Shown here: positions 17,188-26,674 of the stretch, piece by piece
Layout: every line of letters starts with the position of its first letter
Numbering within the stretch: position 1 is the first letter of the stretch
NCBI GenBank assembly: GCA_020832445.1
Contig: JAFIEO010000029.1
Span: 124,001-188,000 of the forward strand
From: Paracoccaceae bacterium
GTDB lineage: Bacteria; Pseudomonadota; Alphaproteobacteria; Rhodobacterales; Rhodobacteraceae
Length of the DNA stretch: 64,000 bases
Direction of reading: 5' to 3'
Program-made: the position numbers and the translations under genes
The notes under the pieces: model-generated
What the model saw: the letters and a program-made list of their open reading frames with translations, nothing else
What the model was told of the DNA's origin: nothing
The model's database searches: none

Positions 17188-18519
17188 ATGACCCATCCGT
17201 CCCTGACCGGTAAAGCCCTTGTCGCCAATGCCTTTCATGCGCCTGATTGTGGCGCCGTCGAATTTCTGCCCGATGTTGCGATTTTCATTGATGCCGATGG
17301 CCGTATCGAGAAGGTATCGCATGACATTCCAGAAAATGCGGTCCGGTTGCCAAAGGGGCAGTATCTGCTGCCCGGTCTTGTCGATCTGCACGTTCATGCC
17401 CCGCAATTCCCGCAACTGGGATCGGCGCTGGATGCCCCGCTGGAAGACTGGTTGCAGATCTATACCTTCCCGCTGGAAGCAAAATACAGCGACACCACCT
17501 TTGCCGCCGAAGTCTATGGCGCGCTGATCGACCATATGCTGCGCTGCGGGACCACAACGACGCTGCATTTTGCCACCATACACTTGCCCGCAACCCGCAT
17601 TCTTGCGGATATCTGCATCACGAAGGGGCAACGCGCCCTGATTGGCAAAGTTGCGATGGACCACCCCGACACCTGCCCCGATTACTACCGCGATGCCAAT
17701 GCCGACACGGCGGTCGCAGAAACCCGCGCCCTGATCGACTATATCAACACGCATCCCGAAAACGCCGCCGGACGGGTGATGCCCGTCATCACCCCGCGTT
17801 TTGTGCCCGCCTGCACGGATGCCTGCCTGCATGGTCTGGGCCAGCTTGCCGCCGAAACCGGCACCCGCATCCAGACCCATGTGTCTGAAAGCGACTGGGA
17901 GCATTCCCATGTCCGCGACCGCATGGGCATGAGCGATACCGAAGCACTGGATCATTTCGGCCTGCTGCGCGATCATACTGTGCTGGCGCATGCAAATTTC
18001 CTGTCAGGCCGCGATATGGAACTGATTGCTACGCGCAACGGCGGCATCGCGCATTGCCCATGGTCGAATATCTATTTTGCCAATGCCGTCTTTCCGTTGC
18101 GCGAAGCCTTGGCGCGCGGGGTGCAGGTGGGGCTTGGAACGGACATTTCGGGCGGGCCAATCGGCACCATATGGGAAGCTGCCCGCATGAGTGTTGCTGT
18201 ATCGCGTATGCTGGACAGTGGCACGGACCCTGCGCGCGCCCCGCAAGATCGCGGGCGGGCCGGGTCGCGCATCGACATCGCAACGGCCTTTCACCTTGCC
18301 ACGCGCGGCGGGGCAAAGGCGCTGGGGCTGGATGTGGGTACGTTCCAGCCGGGGATGCGCTTTGACGCGATTGCAATCGATCCGGCAGCGCCTGCGGGCC
18401 AGATTATAAGCCACGGCAACCCGCCACCGCTGCAAATGCTTGAAAAGATAATTTATGGTGCGACCAAGGCCAATATTGCCAGTGTCTGGTCGGACGGGGT
18501 GCAAAGGGTCCGGGCATAG
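17188..18519 (+). CDS. guaD: Guanine deaminase
   Basis: PGLVDLHVHAPQFPQLGSALDAPLEDWLQIYTFPLEAKYSD, GTTTTLHFATIH, GKVAMD, HVSESDWEH, GLGTDISGG. Confidence 0.93.
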   Translation: MTHPSLTGKALVANAFHAPDCGAVEFLPDVAIFIDADGRIEKVSHDIPENAVRLPKGQYLLPGLVDLHVHAPQFPQLGSALDAPLEDWLQIYTFPLEAKYSDTTFAAEVYGALIDHMLRCGTTTTLHFATIHLPATRILADICITKGQRALIGKVAMDHPDTCPDYYRDANADTAVAETRALIDYINTHPENAAGRVMPVITPRFVPACTDACLHGLGQLAAETGTRIQTHVSESDWEHSHVRDRMGMSDTEALDHFGLLRDHTVLAHANFLSGRDMELIATRNGGIAHCPWSNIYFANAVFPLREALARGVQVGLGTDISGGPIGTIWEAARMSVAVSRMLDSGTDPARAPQDRGRAGSRIDIATAFHLATRGGAKALGLDVGTFQPGMRFDAIAIDPAAPAGQIISHGNPPPLQMLEKIIYGATKANIASVWSDGVQRVRA

Positions 18520-18561
18520 CTTGGCAGGCACCCCTTGAACTGCGGTCATGTCGACGGGCTG

Positions 18562-18666
18562 GAGCATATCACGTTCATTCGCATTCACGAGACATGCTCT
18601 GACTTATTGATTTCGCATGTTCGAGAAGCACAAAACCGGCGCCGACTTTTAAGCAACGTGCTCTAG
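18562..18666 (+). repeat. Intergenic two-hairpin repeat, copy 1
   Basis: GAGCATATCACGTTCATTCGCATTCACGAGACATGCTCTGACTTATTGATTTCGCATGTTCGAGAAGCACAAAACCGGCGCCGACTTTTAAGCAACGTGCTCTAG; matches copies at 31174 and 46329. Confidence 0.93.
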
Positions 18667-19610
18667 ATGCGGATGCAGGCGGCCTGATGCTGCGGGTCAC
18701 CCAGCGGGCGCAGTTCGGGCACCACATTGGCACAATCAGCGGTGGCAATGGGGCAGCGCGTGCGGAATACGCACCCGCTGGGCGGCGAAATCGGGCTGGG
18801 AATGTCGCCTTGCAGCAGAATGCGCGCAGTCTTGCGCGGTTTCAACTGCGGGACGGAGGATAGCAATGCCTGCGTATAGGGATGCTGCGGGTTTTCATAA
18901 ATCTGGCGTTTGGTGCCGCTTTCCATGATGCGGCCCAGATACATCACAAGGATACGGTCGCACAAATGTTCAACCACGCCCAGATCATGGGCAATGAACA
19001 GCATGGTCAGGTCCAGATCTGTCTGCAAATCCTGAATCAAATTCAAAACCTGTGCCTGAACAGAAACATCCAGCGCTGAAACAGGCTCATCCGCGATGAT
19101 AAATTCAGGCTCCACTGCCAGCGCGCGTGCAATGCCGATGCGCTGACGCTGGCCGCCGGAAAATTCATGGGGAAACCGGCCTGCGGCTTCTGCATCCAGT
19201 CCGACCTTGCGCAGCAGCGCAGCAATCCGGTCGGGGCGGTCCCTGCGGGTGCCTATGGCATGAATGCTTAACGCTTCATTCAGGATTGCGCCCACACGTT
19301 TGCGCGGATTCAGCGAGGCGTAGGGGTCTTGAAAGATATATTGCATCTTGCGACGCCACGGCTTGAACGCCCTGTCGCCAAGCGGCGTCAGGTCGGTGCC
19401 GTCAAACCGGATTTTACCCGAAGTCGGCCGTTCCAGCCGGATCATGCTGCGCCCCACGGTGCTTTTGCCCGACCCGCTTTCACCGACCAGACCCAGAACC
19501 TCGCCCTTTTTGATTGTGAACGTGACATCATCCACTGCACGCACAATCTGGTCGCGCCGGATGGGAAAGTGCGTTTTCAGGTCTTCGACACTAAGCAGAG
19601 GAACAGCCAT
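18663..19610 (-). CDS. Oligopeptide/dipeptide ABC transporter ATP-binding protein (OppF/DppF type)
   Basis: [52 protein letters not shown]-terminal oligo_HPY CxxxCP motif. Confidence 0.94.
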   Translation of the reverse strand: MAVPLLSVEDLKTHFPIRRDQIVRAVDDVTFTIKKGEVLGLVGESGSGKSTVGRSMIRLERPTSGKIRFDGTDLTPLGDRAFKPWRRKMQYIFQDPYASLNPRKRVGAILNEALSIHAIGTRRDRPDRIAALLRKVGLDAEAAGRFPHEFSGGQRQRIGIARALAVEPEFIIADEPVSALDVSVQAQVLNLIQDLQTDLDLTMLFIAHDLGVVEHLCDRILVMYLGRIMESGTKRQIYENPQHPYTQALLSSVPQLKPRKTARILLQGDIPSPISPPSGCVFRTRCPIATADCANVVPELRPLGDPQHQAACIRI

Positions 19611-20594
19611 TCAGAATTCTCCGATGCGCAGGCAGCTACATTTGTGACCATCGGAAACCGGCACGAATGGCGGGCGTGTTTCGCGACATTTTTCCAATGC
19701 ATGCGGACAACGGGGCGCAAACAGGCAGCCCGTCGGGCGCGTGGCCGGCGATGGAACACTGCCCGGAATCGCATATAGTCGCTGGCCGTCGCCTGCGGGA
19801 ACACTGGCCAGCAGACCATGCGTATAGGGGTGCGCGGGATTGTCCAGCACGTCACGGACCGGCCCTTCCTCGATCACGGTGCCGCCATACATGACGATCA
19901 CGCGGTCCGCAATTTCCGACACCACCGCCAGGTCATGCGTGACAAACAGAATAGACATGCCCAGATCGGCCTTCAGCTTTATCAGCAAATCAAGAATCTG
20001 CGCCTGTATCGTGACGTCCAGCGCGGTGGTGGGTTCGTCTGCAATCAGCAATTGAGGGCGGCAGGCCAAGGCAATGGCGATCATGATACGCTGGCGCATT
20101 CCGCCGGATAATTGGTGCGGATACTGTCGCAGCCGATCCTGCGGCGCGGGAATGCCGACCATACGCAGCAAGTCCAACGCTTCGGCGGTGGCCTGTTTCC
20201 GGGTCAGTTTGCGATGCTGCAAAACGGCCTCGGTGATCTGTCTGCCAACTGTCAGAACGGGGTTCAACGATGTCATCGGTTCCTGAAATATCATGCCGAT
20301 TTCATTGCCGCGTATCTGGCGCATCTGCTTTTCCGGCAGGGTCAGCAAATCGATGACATGACCATTGCGCTTGCAGAATTTCAGACATGCCGCATCCGAC
20401 TGCGCATTGCGGGCAAGTAAACCCATGATTGTCAGGCTGGTCACACTTTTGCCCGACCCGCTTTCGCCCACCACTGCCACGGTTTCACCGGGATTGATGG
20501 TGAAACTGACATCCGTAACCGACGGAACCGGCCCGCGTTCGGTCACAAACGTCGTATTCAGACCTTCGACCTGTAACACCGGCGGCGCTGTCAT
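19611..20594 (-). CDS. Oligopeptide/dipeptide ABC transporter ATP-binding protein (OppD/DppD type)
   Basis: [52 protein letters not shown]. Confidence 0.94.
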   Translation of the reverse strand: MTAPPVLQVEGLNTTFVTERGPVPSVTDVSFTINPGETVAVVGESGSGKSVTSLTIMGLLARNAQSDAACLKFCKRNGHVIDLLTLPEKQMRQIRGNEIGMIFQEPMTSLNPVLTVGRQITEAVLQHRKLTRKQATAEALDLLRMVGIPAPQDRLRQYPHQLSGGMRQRIMIAIALACRPQLLIADEPTTALDVTIQAQILDLLIKLKADLGMSILFVTHDLAVVSEIADRVIVMYGGTVIEEGPVRDVLDNPAHPYTHGLLASVPAGDGQRLYAIPGSVPSPATRPTGCLFAPRCPHALEKCRETRPPFVPVSDGHKCSCLRIGEF

Positions 20595-22027
20595 GATTGC
20601 GCGCTTTTGAAATAAACCTGCGGGGACCAGTCGAAACCCTTGTCGAAAGGGTAGGTTGGCGCGGGTTTGTGATTGCGTGGCAGGCGTTCGATATACTGAT
20701 CCACCACCCCTGGGGACAGCAACATCATCGCGGGATTGGCCAATGGGGCCAGTTCCGGCGACAGATACCCTGATTTGACAGCAAGGATGCGCGCAGATCG
20801 GGGATCAAGGCCCAAGGCCGCGAAATCAGCTATTTTGTGATAGGGGCGGCGGCGCGCGGACAGCACCAATCGCACACCCGCGATCTGAACCACAGCCTGA
20901 CGCTGATCGTCCCTGTCGCCGGGGTGCAGGCGCAGCACTGTGCCGCTGGCTGTCACGGGTTTGGAACCGGGGTCCAGTGTGCCGCCAATATTCAGCGTGA
21001 CATCGGCGTTTTTGCCCGCAGCAAAACAGGCATCAACTGCCGGCAGATCACAGATACCGGCAAAAATGACGTCTTGCGCGTGCTGGTCCAACAATTCACG
21101 CAGCAATTCGGTCCGGTCGCCCACCCCGCCACCTGTCGGGTTGTCGCCGCTTTCGGCCAGAATGACAGGCCGCGATGTGGATGCGACTGCCCGTGTCACA
21201 CAGTCTTGCACACTGCCCGTGTCCATCCCGAATGCAAACGCGTCGCGCGCGTCCCAATATGCCTGTGCCAGATCCTGCGCCGCCGCCTGTGTTTTCGCGG
21301 GGTCGGTTCCTGTAATCACGGCGGCCGCAGTGGCACGCGGCTCATCCGCCCAGACATAACCAACCATCAGCGATGCGTCCCAGATTTCAGGCGCGGACTC
21401 CCTGTCTTGCAGGCTGGCATATAGCGATTTTGCGGGTTCATCTTCGGTCGAGGTCCGCTCTCCCGGCAGCAGCACCGGAACCGGTGCCCAGGCCAGACAG
21501 GGTTTCTGCCCGGTTTTCAGGCAGCGAAACAGCATATCCAGCGTGCGCTGCTGGGTTTGCGGAATGTCGATATGCGGGGCCGTGCGGTAGGTTGAAAACA
21601 CATCAATCGCATCAATTATACGCTGCGACAGGTTTCCGTGCAGATCATAGCTGACCGCAATGACACAGGACGGCCCGACCACGTCACGCGCGGCGCTGAT
21701 CCAGTCACCTTCGGCGTCATGCATCCCCTCGACGAAAACCGCGCCATGCATCGCCAGATACACCCCGTCCAGCGGCATGGCATCGCGCAGGCGTTGCACG
21801 AAATCCGCCTTGAAACGGTCATATGTTGCCCTTGCAACGGGTCCACCTGCGATGTTGCGCGCATAAAATGTTGGCAGATATGTCGCATCATGGCGCTTCA
21901 ACACATCGAAATAGCCCTGACGCAGCATCTCGTCACCGACCCAGATGGTGAAATCATGATCCGTCATTTTGACAGGGTTATAGCTGCTGCATTCCGTATG
22001 CAGCCCGCCGATCGCAACGCGCATCAA
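20591..22027 (-). CDS. M81 family metallopeptidase (MlrC/microcystinase C-like)
   Basis: GLHTECSSYNP, YLAMHGAVFVEGMHDAEGDW, VSYDLHGNLSQR, ESGDNPTGGGVGD. Confidence 0.92.
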   Translation of the reverse strand: MMRVAIGGLHTECSSYNPVKMTDHDFTIWVGDEMLRQGYFDVLKRHDATYLPTFYARNIAGGPVARATYDRFKADFVQRLRDAMPLDGVYLAMHGAVFVEGMHDAEGDWISAARDVVGPSCVIAVSYDLHGNLSQRIIDAIDVFSTYRTAPHIDIPQTQQRTLDMLFRCLKTGQKPCLAWAPVPVLLPGERTSTEDEPAKSLYASLQDRESAPEIWDASLMVGYVWADEPRATAAAVITGTDPAKTQAAAQDLAQAYWDARDAFAFGMDTGSVQDCVTRAVASTSRPVILAESGDNPTGGGVGDRTELLRELLDQHAQDVIFAGICDLPAVDACFAAGKNADVTLNIGGTLDPGSKPVTASGTVLRLHPGDRDDQRQAVVQIAGVRLVLSARRRPYHKIADFAALGLDPRSARILAVKSGYLSPELAPLANPAMMLLSPGVVDQYIERLPRNHKPAPTYPFDKGFDWSPQVYFKSAQS

Positions 22028-23175
22028 CTGGTCCTTTCCTGAGAGGGGGGCGCCAACAAGAACCGGTGCGTCGCGATGGACGCGGCCCCCGCCGCATGTG
22101 CCCCGAAGGGTGTTTTGGCGACATCAATCCGTGTCCTGTTGCGCATCTGGGGCAATACATTGGCATCAACAGTTTGTTGCATGACCGCCGCGAACAGCCC
22201 GTTGCAGCGTTCCGCCGACAACCGGATCAGCACGCGTTCGGGGTTCAGCATCTGGACAATCTGGGCGACAATGGACCCCAGCGCGTCACCTGCGGCATGC
22301 AGGATTTCAACGGCCGCCGGATCCCCTTGGGCGGCGGCGGCTTCCAGCGCATCAAAATCTGTTTCTTTCAGATTTGCGCGCCCGGCTGCCAGCTTCATTG
22401 CGCGCAGGCTGGAAATCGTATCAAGGCAGCCGCGTTTGCCGCATTGGCACGGAATGCCACCGGGCGTGACAGTGATATGCGCAACTTCGCCCGCGCCACC
22501 GGCAAACCCGCGAAACAGGTTGCGCCCGATAAACACCGCGCCGCCGATGCCGTCATCAATGTCGATCAGTGCAAAAGACGCCGCCTCGGACGCGGCACCA
22601 AAAAGCTTCTCGCGCATGGCCAGCGCGTTGGCGTCGTTTTCAATATGCACCGGCAGACCCAGATAATCGGCGGCCATTTTGCCCAATGGCACGTTTTCCC
22701 ACCCCATCAGGGTTGATCGCACGCAGGTATCCTGTTCGGCATTCACAACACCCGACACCGATATTCCCACACCCATGACTTTGTCAGGGTCGAACCCTGT
22801 GTCGCGTGCCAGTTTTTTGATCGCCGAATCCAATAGCGGCGGTATGCTTTCGGGGGTGCGCATGCTGGGCAAATCGGCGGTGCCCATGATGTCGCCCACC
22901 GCATCACACAACACCAGCCGCGATCGGTCGGGGCGCAGCGACAACCCTGCAAACAGGCATGACCCTGATGAAAACGCAATCAGTGTCGCTGGCCGCCCTG
23001 CCCCGCGAATGGAGTCGGTTTCGTGCAACAACCCCTGCGCAATCAGTTCCTTGACAGCGCCGGTGACGGCGGCTTTGGACACACCCGCCATTTCCGAAAT
23101 CTCTGTCCGGCTTAGGGGTCCTGCCTCTGAAATAGCCCAGAGGATGCGCCGGTGATGTGGGGCGGGCGAGTCCAT
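22024..23175 (-). CDS. ROK family transcriptional regulator (NagC/XylR type)
   Basis: N-terminal HTH LSRTEISEMAGVSKAAVTGAVKELIAQGLL; ROK domain CQCGKRGCLDTISS. Confidence 0.92.
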   Translation of the reverse strand: MDSPAPHHRRILWAISEAGPLSRTEISEMAGVSKAAVTGAVKELIAQGLLHETDSIRGAGRPATLIAFSSGSCLFAGLSLRPDRSRLVLCDAVGDIMGTADLPSMRTPESIPPLLDSAIKKLARDTGFDPDKVMGVGISVSGVVNAEQDTCVRSTLMGWENVPLGKMAADYLGLPVHIENDANALAMREKLFGAASEAASFALIDIDDGIGGAVFIGRNLFRGFAGGAGEVAHITVTPGGIPCQCGKRGCLDTISSLRAMKLAAGRANLKETDFDALEAAAAQGDPAAVEILHAAGDALGSIVAQIVQMLNPERVLIRLSAERCNGLFAAVMQQTVDANVLPQMRNRTRIDVAKTPFGAHAAGAASIATHRFLLAPPSQERTS

Positions 23176-23245
23176 GAAATCTCCGAATGGCGACCTAAAA
23201 GTGTCTTGACTTTTTTAATACACTCAAAGCAAATACGCAAGCTAG

Positions 23246-23258
23246 TTTAGTGGCTAAA
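23246..23258. promoter_or_regulatory. Candidate operator palindrome between ROK regulator and ABC operon
   Basis: TTTAGTGGCTAAA in an AT-rich divergent promoter region. Confidence 0.35.
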
Positions 23259-23312
23259 TTAAGATTCGTATCTTTCGGCCATAAATGAAAATAACTAAAC
23301 AGGGTGCTGCTC

Positions 23313-24848
23313 ATGAACAAACTTCCGATCCACGGCCTTCGCCGGATACTCCTCGCCTCTAGTGTCAGTCTTTTGGCCATTGGCGCACAAGCACAGACAC
23401 TGCGCATCATGCAATCAGAACCACCGCGGTCCATGGACCCTGCCGACCAGACCGCATCGTTTACCCAGGTAGTGCTGGCACCCATGTATGAGGGCCTGAT
23501 CGGGCGTTCATCCGACATGGAAATCGTGCCTGTTCTGGCGACCGACTGGTCCCATGACGACAGCGGACTGGTCTGGACATTCAATCTGCGCGAAGGTGTC
23601 ACCTTCCATGATGGCACCGCGCTGGATTCGGCAGCGGTGGTCAACAGCTTCCAGCGGTTGCTGGACCCTGCGCGCGGGCTGGCCGCTGCAGGACGCATGC
23701 GCGCAGTTCTGGCCGATGTGGAAGCTGATGGCGACATGCAGGTCAATTTCACCTTGCACAGCCCCTATGCCGGGTTTGTGGACCTTATGGCGACCGCCGT
23801 AGGCTGGATCGTCAGCCCCACCGCAGATGGTGCAGGCAATCTGGGCACCGCAGCCGTTGGAACCGGCCCCTTCCGGTTTCAGGAATGGGAATCGGGTGAA
23901 TATGTCAGCCAGACCGCATTTGACGGCTATTGGGGGGACCAGCCCCAACTGGAAGGACTGCATTTCACATGGTCATCAGAACCGTCAGTCCTGTCGATGG
24001 CCGTGCAGTCGGGCGAAGTCGATGTGGTAAACCCGCTGCCGCCAATCTTTGCGCAAACCATCGCCAACAATCCTGAACTGGACCTGATCGACCAGCCCGG
24101 ATCATCCATGTTCTGGGTGTCGCTGAATGTTCAATCTGACGCGCTGGAACATCAGGCAGTCCGTCAGGCGCTGAATTTCGCAACCAACAAGGACGCATTG
24201 GTGCAAGCCCTGCTGCGCGGATACGGCACCCCTGCCACATCCCCCCTGTCGCCCACAAACCCGGCATGGGATGACACGCTTAACCCTTATCCGTATGACG
24301 TTGAGAAAGCCCTCGAACTGCTGGACGCCGCCGGTTTTGCAGACGGGTTCAGCATGTCGGTCGCGGTGCAGGAACCCGAGGCATCGATTGCCGAGGCACT
24401 TCAGGCCATGTGGGGCGAAATTGGCGTAGACCTGCAAATCCGCCGACTGGAATCAGGCGTCTGGTCCGAAGCAGCGTTTAACGACCCTGACGCCAAGGCC
24501 GCAGACGGGCTGGACGCTGTCATTGCGTCCTGGTCATCGGGTTCTTTCAATTCCGATCTGCAATTCCGCCCGCTTTATGCCACATCGTCATGGGCACCGG
24601 GCGGGGCAAATCTTGGGTTCTTTTCGTCCGGGGCGCTGGATGATCTGATTGACCGTGCTGCATCGGAACTGGATGCGGATGCTCGCCGCGATCTGTATGT
24701 CGAAGCCCAGAAACTGGTGAATGAAGAAGCGCCACATGTGCTGTTGTATTCCACCCGCGATCTGGCCGCCATGCGGCAATCGGTCAATGGTGTCTGGCTT
24801 ATTCCGGGCGGTGTGGTGCAGGTTGCAGGCGCGTCGATCACAGATTGA
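23313..24848 (+). CDS. ABC transporter substrate-binding protein, family 5 (peptide/dipeptide type)
   Basis: Signal peptide; SMDPADQTASFTQVVLAPMYEGLIG, TFNLREGVTFHDGTALDSAAVV. Confidence 0.93.
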   Translation: MNKLPIHGLRRILLASSVSLLAIGAQAQTLRIMQSEPPRSMDPADQTASFTQVVLAPMYEGLIGRSSDMEIVPVLATDWSHDDSGLVWTFNLREGVTFHDGTALDSAAVVNSFQRLLDPARGLAAAGRMRAVLADVEADGDMQVNFTLHSPYAGFVDLMATAVGWIVSPTADGAGNLGTAAVGTGPFRFQEWESGEYVSQTAFDGYWGDQPQLEGLHFTWSSEPSVLSMAVQSGEVDVVNPLPPIFAQTIANNPELDLIDQPGSSMFWVSLNVQSDALEHQAVRQALNFATNKDALVQALLRGYGTPATSPLSPTNPAWDDTLNPYPYDVEKALELLDAAGFADGFSMSVAVQEPEASIAEALQAMWGEIGVDLQIRRLESGVWSEAAFNDPDAKAADGLDAVIASWSSGSFNSDLQFRPLYATSSWAPGGANLGFFSSGALDDLIDRAASELDADARRDLYVEAQKLVNEEAPHVLLYSTRDLAAMRQSVNGVWLIPGGVVQVAGASITD

Positions 24849-24859
24849 TAAACTGGTCA

Positions 24860-24879
24860 GGGGGCGGGCAACCGCCCCC
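24860..24879 (+). other. Intercistronic stem-loop with GCAA tetraloop
   Basis: GGGGGCGG-GCAA-CCGCCCCC between the binding-protein and permease genes. Confidence 0.75.
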
Positions 24880-24905
24880 GCCGACCGCTGCAAGCGAAAG
24901 CTGTC

Positions 24906-25826
24906 ATGAGAAATTATTTCCTGCGCAAACTGATGATGCTGCCCCTGATCCTGCTGGGCGTGTCGTTTATTGTCTTCATGTCTGTGCGCGCCTTGCCCGG
25001 CGACCCCGCCCGCCTGATGGCAGGACCGGAAGCCACGCAGGACGCGGTGGATGACATGCGCGTGCGGCTGGGGCTGGACCGGCCATTGATGGTGCAATAC
25101 GCAGCCTTTCTGAAGGGTGCGGCCACTGGCGATTTCGGCACATCAATCAGGTCACAACGTCCTGTATCGCAAGAACTTTCGCGCAGGTACAAAGCAACGA
25201 TGGAACTGGCGACAGTCGCCTATTTCTTTGCCACAATCATAGGCGTGCCCGCCGGCATGATTGCCGCAATCTGCAAGGGCCGTGCGCCCGACCATGTGGT
25301 AATGGTCTTTGCTATTTTGGGGGCGTCAGTGGCCAATTTCTGGCTGGCACTGGTGATGATGGATTACTTTTCTGTGCAGAAGGGCTGGCTGCCCCTTCTG
25401 GGGTCGGGCAGTGCTGCGCATTTCGTGATGCCTGCGATTGTGCTGGGATTGCTGCCCATGGCCCTGATTGCGCGCATGACACGGTCTTCCATGATTGAAA
25501 CGCTGGATCAGGACTATATCCGCACCGCGCGCGCCAAGGGCCTGGGGGCGTTTCAAGTCTATCAGCGCCATGCGCTGCGCAACGCGCTGATCCCCATTGT
25601 CACAATCATTGGCCTGAATTTCGGGGCGGTCATCGGGTCTACAGTTGTGACCGAAACCGTGTTCAATTGGCCGGGCATCGGGCGGCTGTTGGTCGATGCG
25701 GTCCGCTACCGCGATTATCCCATCATTCAGGGCGTGACATTGCTGGCCGTGGTCAGCGTTGTTCTTGTCAATTTCTTTGCGGAATTCCTGATTTCCGTGC
25801 TGGACCCGCGTGTGAGGTTTAACTGA
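24906..25826 (+). CDS. Peptide-type ABC transporter permease (DppB type)
   Basis: RALPGDPARLMAGPEAT; YIRTARAKGLGAFQVYQRHALRNALIPIVTIIGLNFG EAA loop. Confidence 0.93.
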   Translation: MRNYFLRKLMMLPLILLGVSFIVFMSVRALPGDPARLMAGPEATQDAVDDMRVRLGLDRPLMVQYAAFLKGAATGDFGTSIRSQRPVSQELSRRYKATMELATVAYFFATIIGVPAGMIAAICKGRAPDHVVMVFAILGASVANFWLALVMMDYFSVQKGWLPLLGSGSAAHFVMPAIVLGLLPMALIARMTRSSMIETLDQDYIRTARAKGLGAFQVYQRHALRNALIPIVTIIGLNFGAVIGSTVVTETVFNWPGIGRLLVDAVRYRDYPIIQGVTLLAVVSVVLVNFFAEFLISVLDPRVRFN

Positions 25827-26674
25827 TGCTTGTCGCACAAAGACGGCCATTGTCCACGGCTATGAACTGGTGCTTGCGCCGCCCGTCACTGGTGTTGGGT
25901 GGCTTCATTGTGGGTGTTCTGGTGCTGGCCGCAGCCTTCGCACCATGGCTTGCGCCCGCAGACCCCTATCAGCAAAACCTTATGCTGTCGCTGATGCCCC
26001 CATCGGCAGAACACCCTTTGGGCACCGATGCCTATGGCCGCGATGTTCTAAGCCGTATCTTGTATGGCGCGCGCCTGTCGCTGCTGGAAATCAGTCTGGG
26101 GGTCGGTGTCGCGCTGATTTTCGGGGTCCCGCTGGGATTGGTGGCAGGTATGTCGGGGGGCAATATAGATGGCGCAATCATGTGGGTGATGGATATTATC
26201 TTTGCCTTTCCCGGCATCATTCTGGCAATCCTGATTGTCTCGATCCTTGGCCCAAGCCTTTTTAACATGTTGATGGCCATCGCTTTGTTTTCGCTGCCTG
26301 TTTATGCAAGGCTGACACGCAACCTGACGCTGGGACTGAAGCGGATGGAATATGTGCAGGCCGCGCAGGCACTTGGCGCGTCCCGCCTTCGGGTGATGTT
26401 CGACCATATTCTGCTGAACGCTCTGGGGCCGATCATCGTGCAGGCAACGCTTACGGCGGGAACCGTGGTGCTGACTGCGGCCAGCCTGTCCTTTCTGGGG
26501 TTGGGCGCGCAACCGCCAATACCCGAATGGGGTGCCATGATGAGTGATGGCCGGAACTATCTGGGTGTGGCCCTTTGGGTTTCTTTCTTTCCCGGACTGG
26601 CGGTTACGATCACGGTTCTGGGGTTCAATATTCTGGGCGATGGTCTGCGTGACCTGCTTGATCCGCGCCGGTGA
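25826..26674 (+). CDS. Peptide-type ABC transporter permease (DppC type)
   Basis: HPLGTDAYGRDVLSRILYGARLSL; EYVQAAQALGASRLRVMFDHILLNALGPIIV. Confidence 0.93.
   Translation: MLVAQRRPLSTAMNWCLRRPSLVLGGFIVGVLVLAAAFAPWLAPADPYQQNLMLSLMPPSAEHPLGTDAYGRDVLSRILYGARLSLLEISLGVGVALIFGVPLGLVAGMSGGNIDGAIMWVMDIIFAFPGIILAILIVSILGPSLFNMLMAIALFSLPVYARLTRNLTLGLKRMEYVQAAQALGASRLRVMFDHILLNALGPIIVQATLTAGTVVLTAASLSFLGLGAQPPIPEWGAMMSDGRNYLGVALWVSFFPGLAVTITVLGFNILGDGLRDLLDPRR

Noticed and set aside
16978-17991. 337 aa minus-strand ORF
   Set aside because: Antisense to guanine deaminase; no plausible domain.
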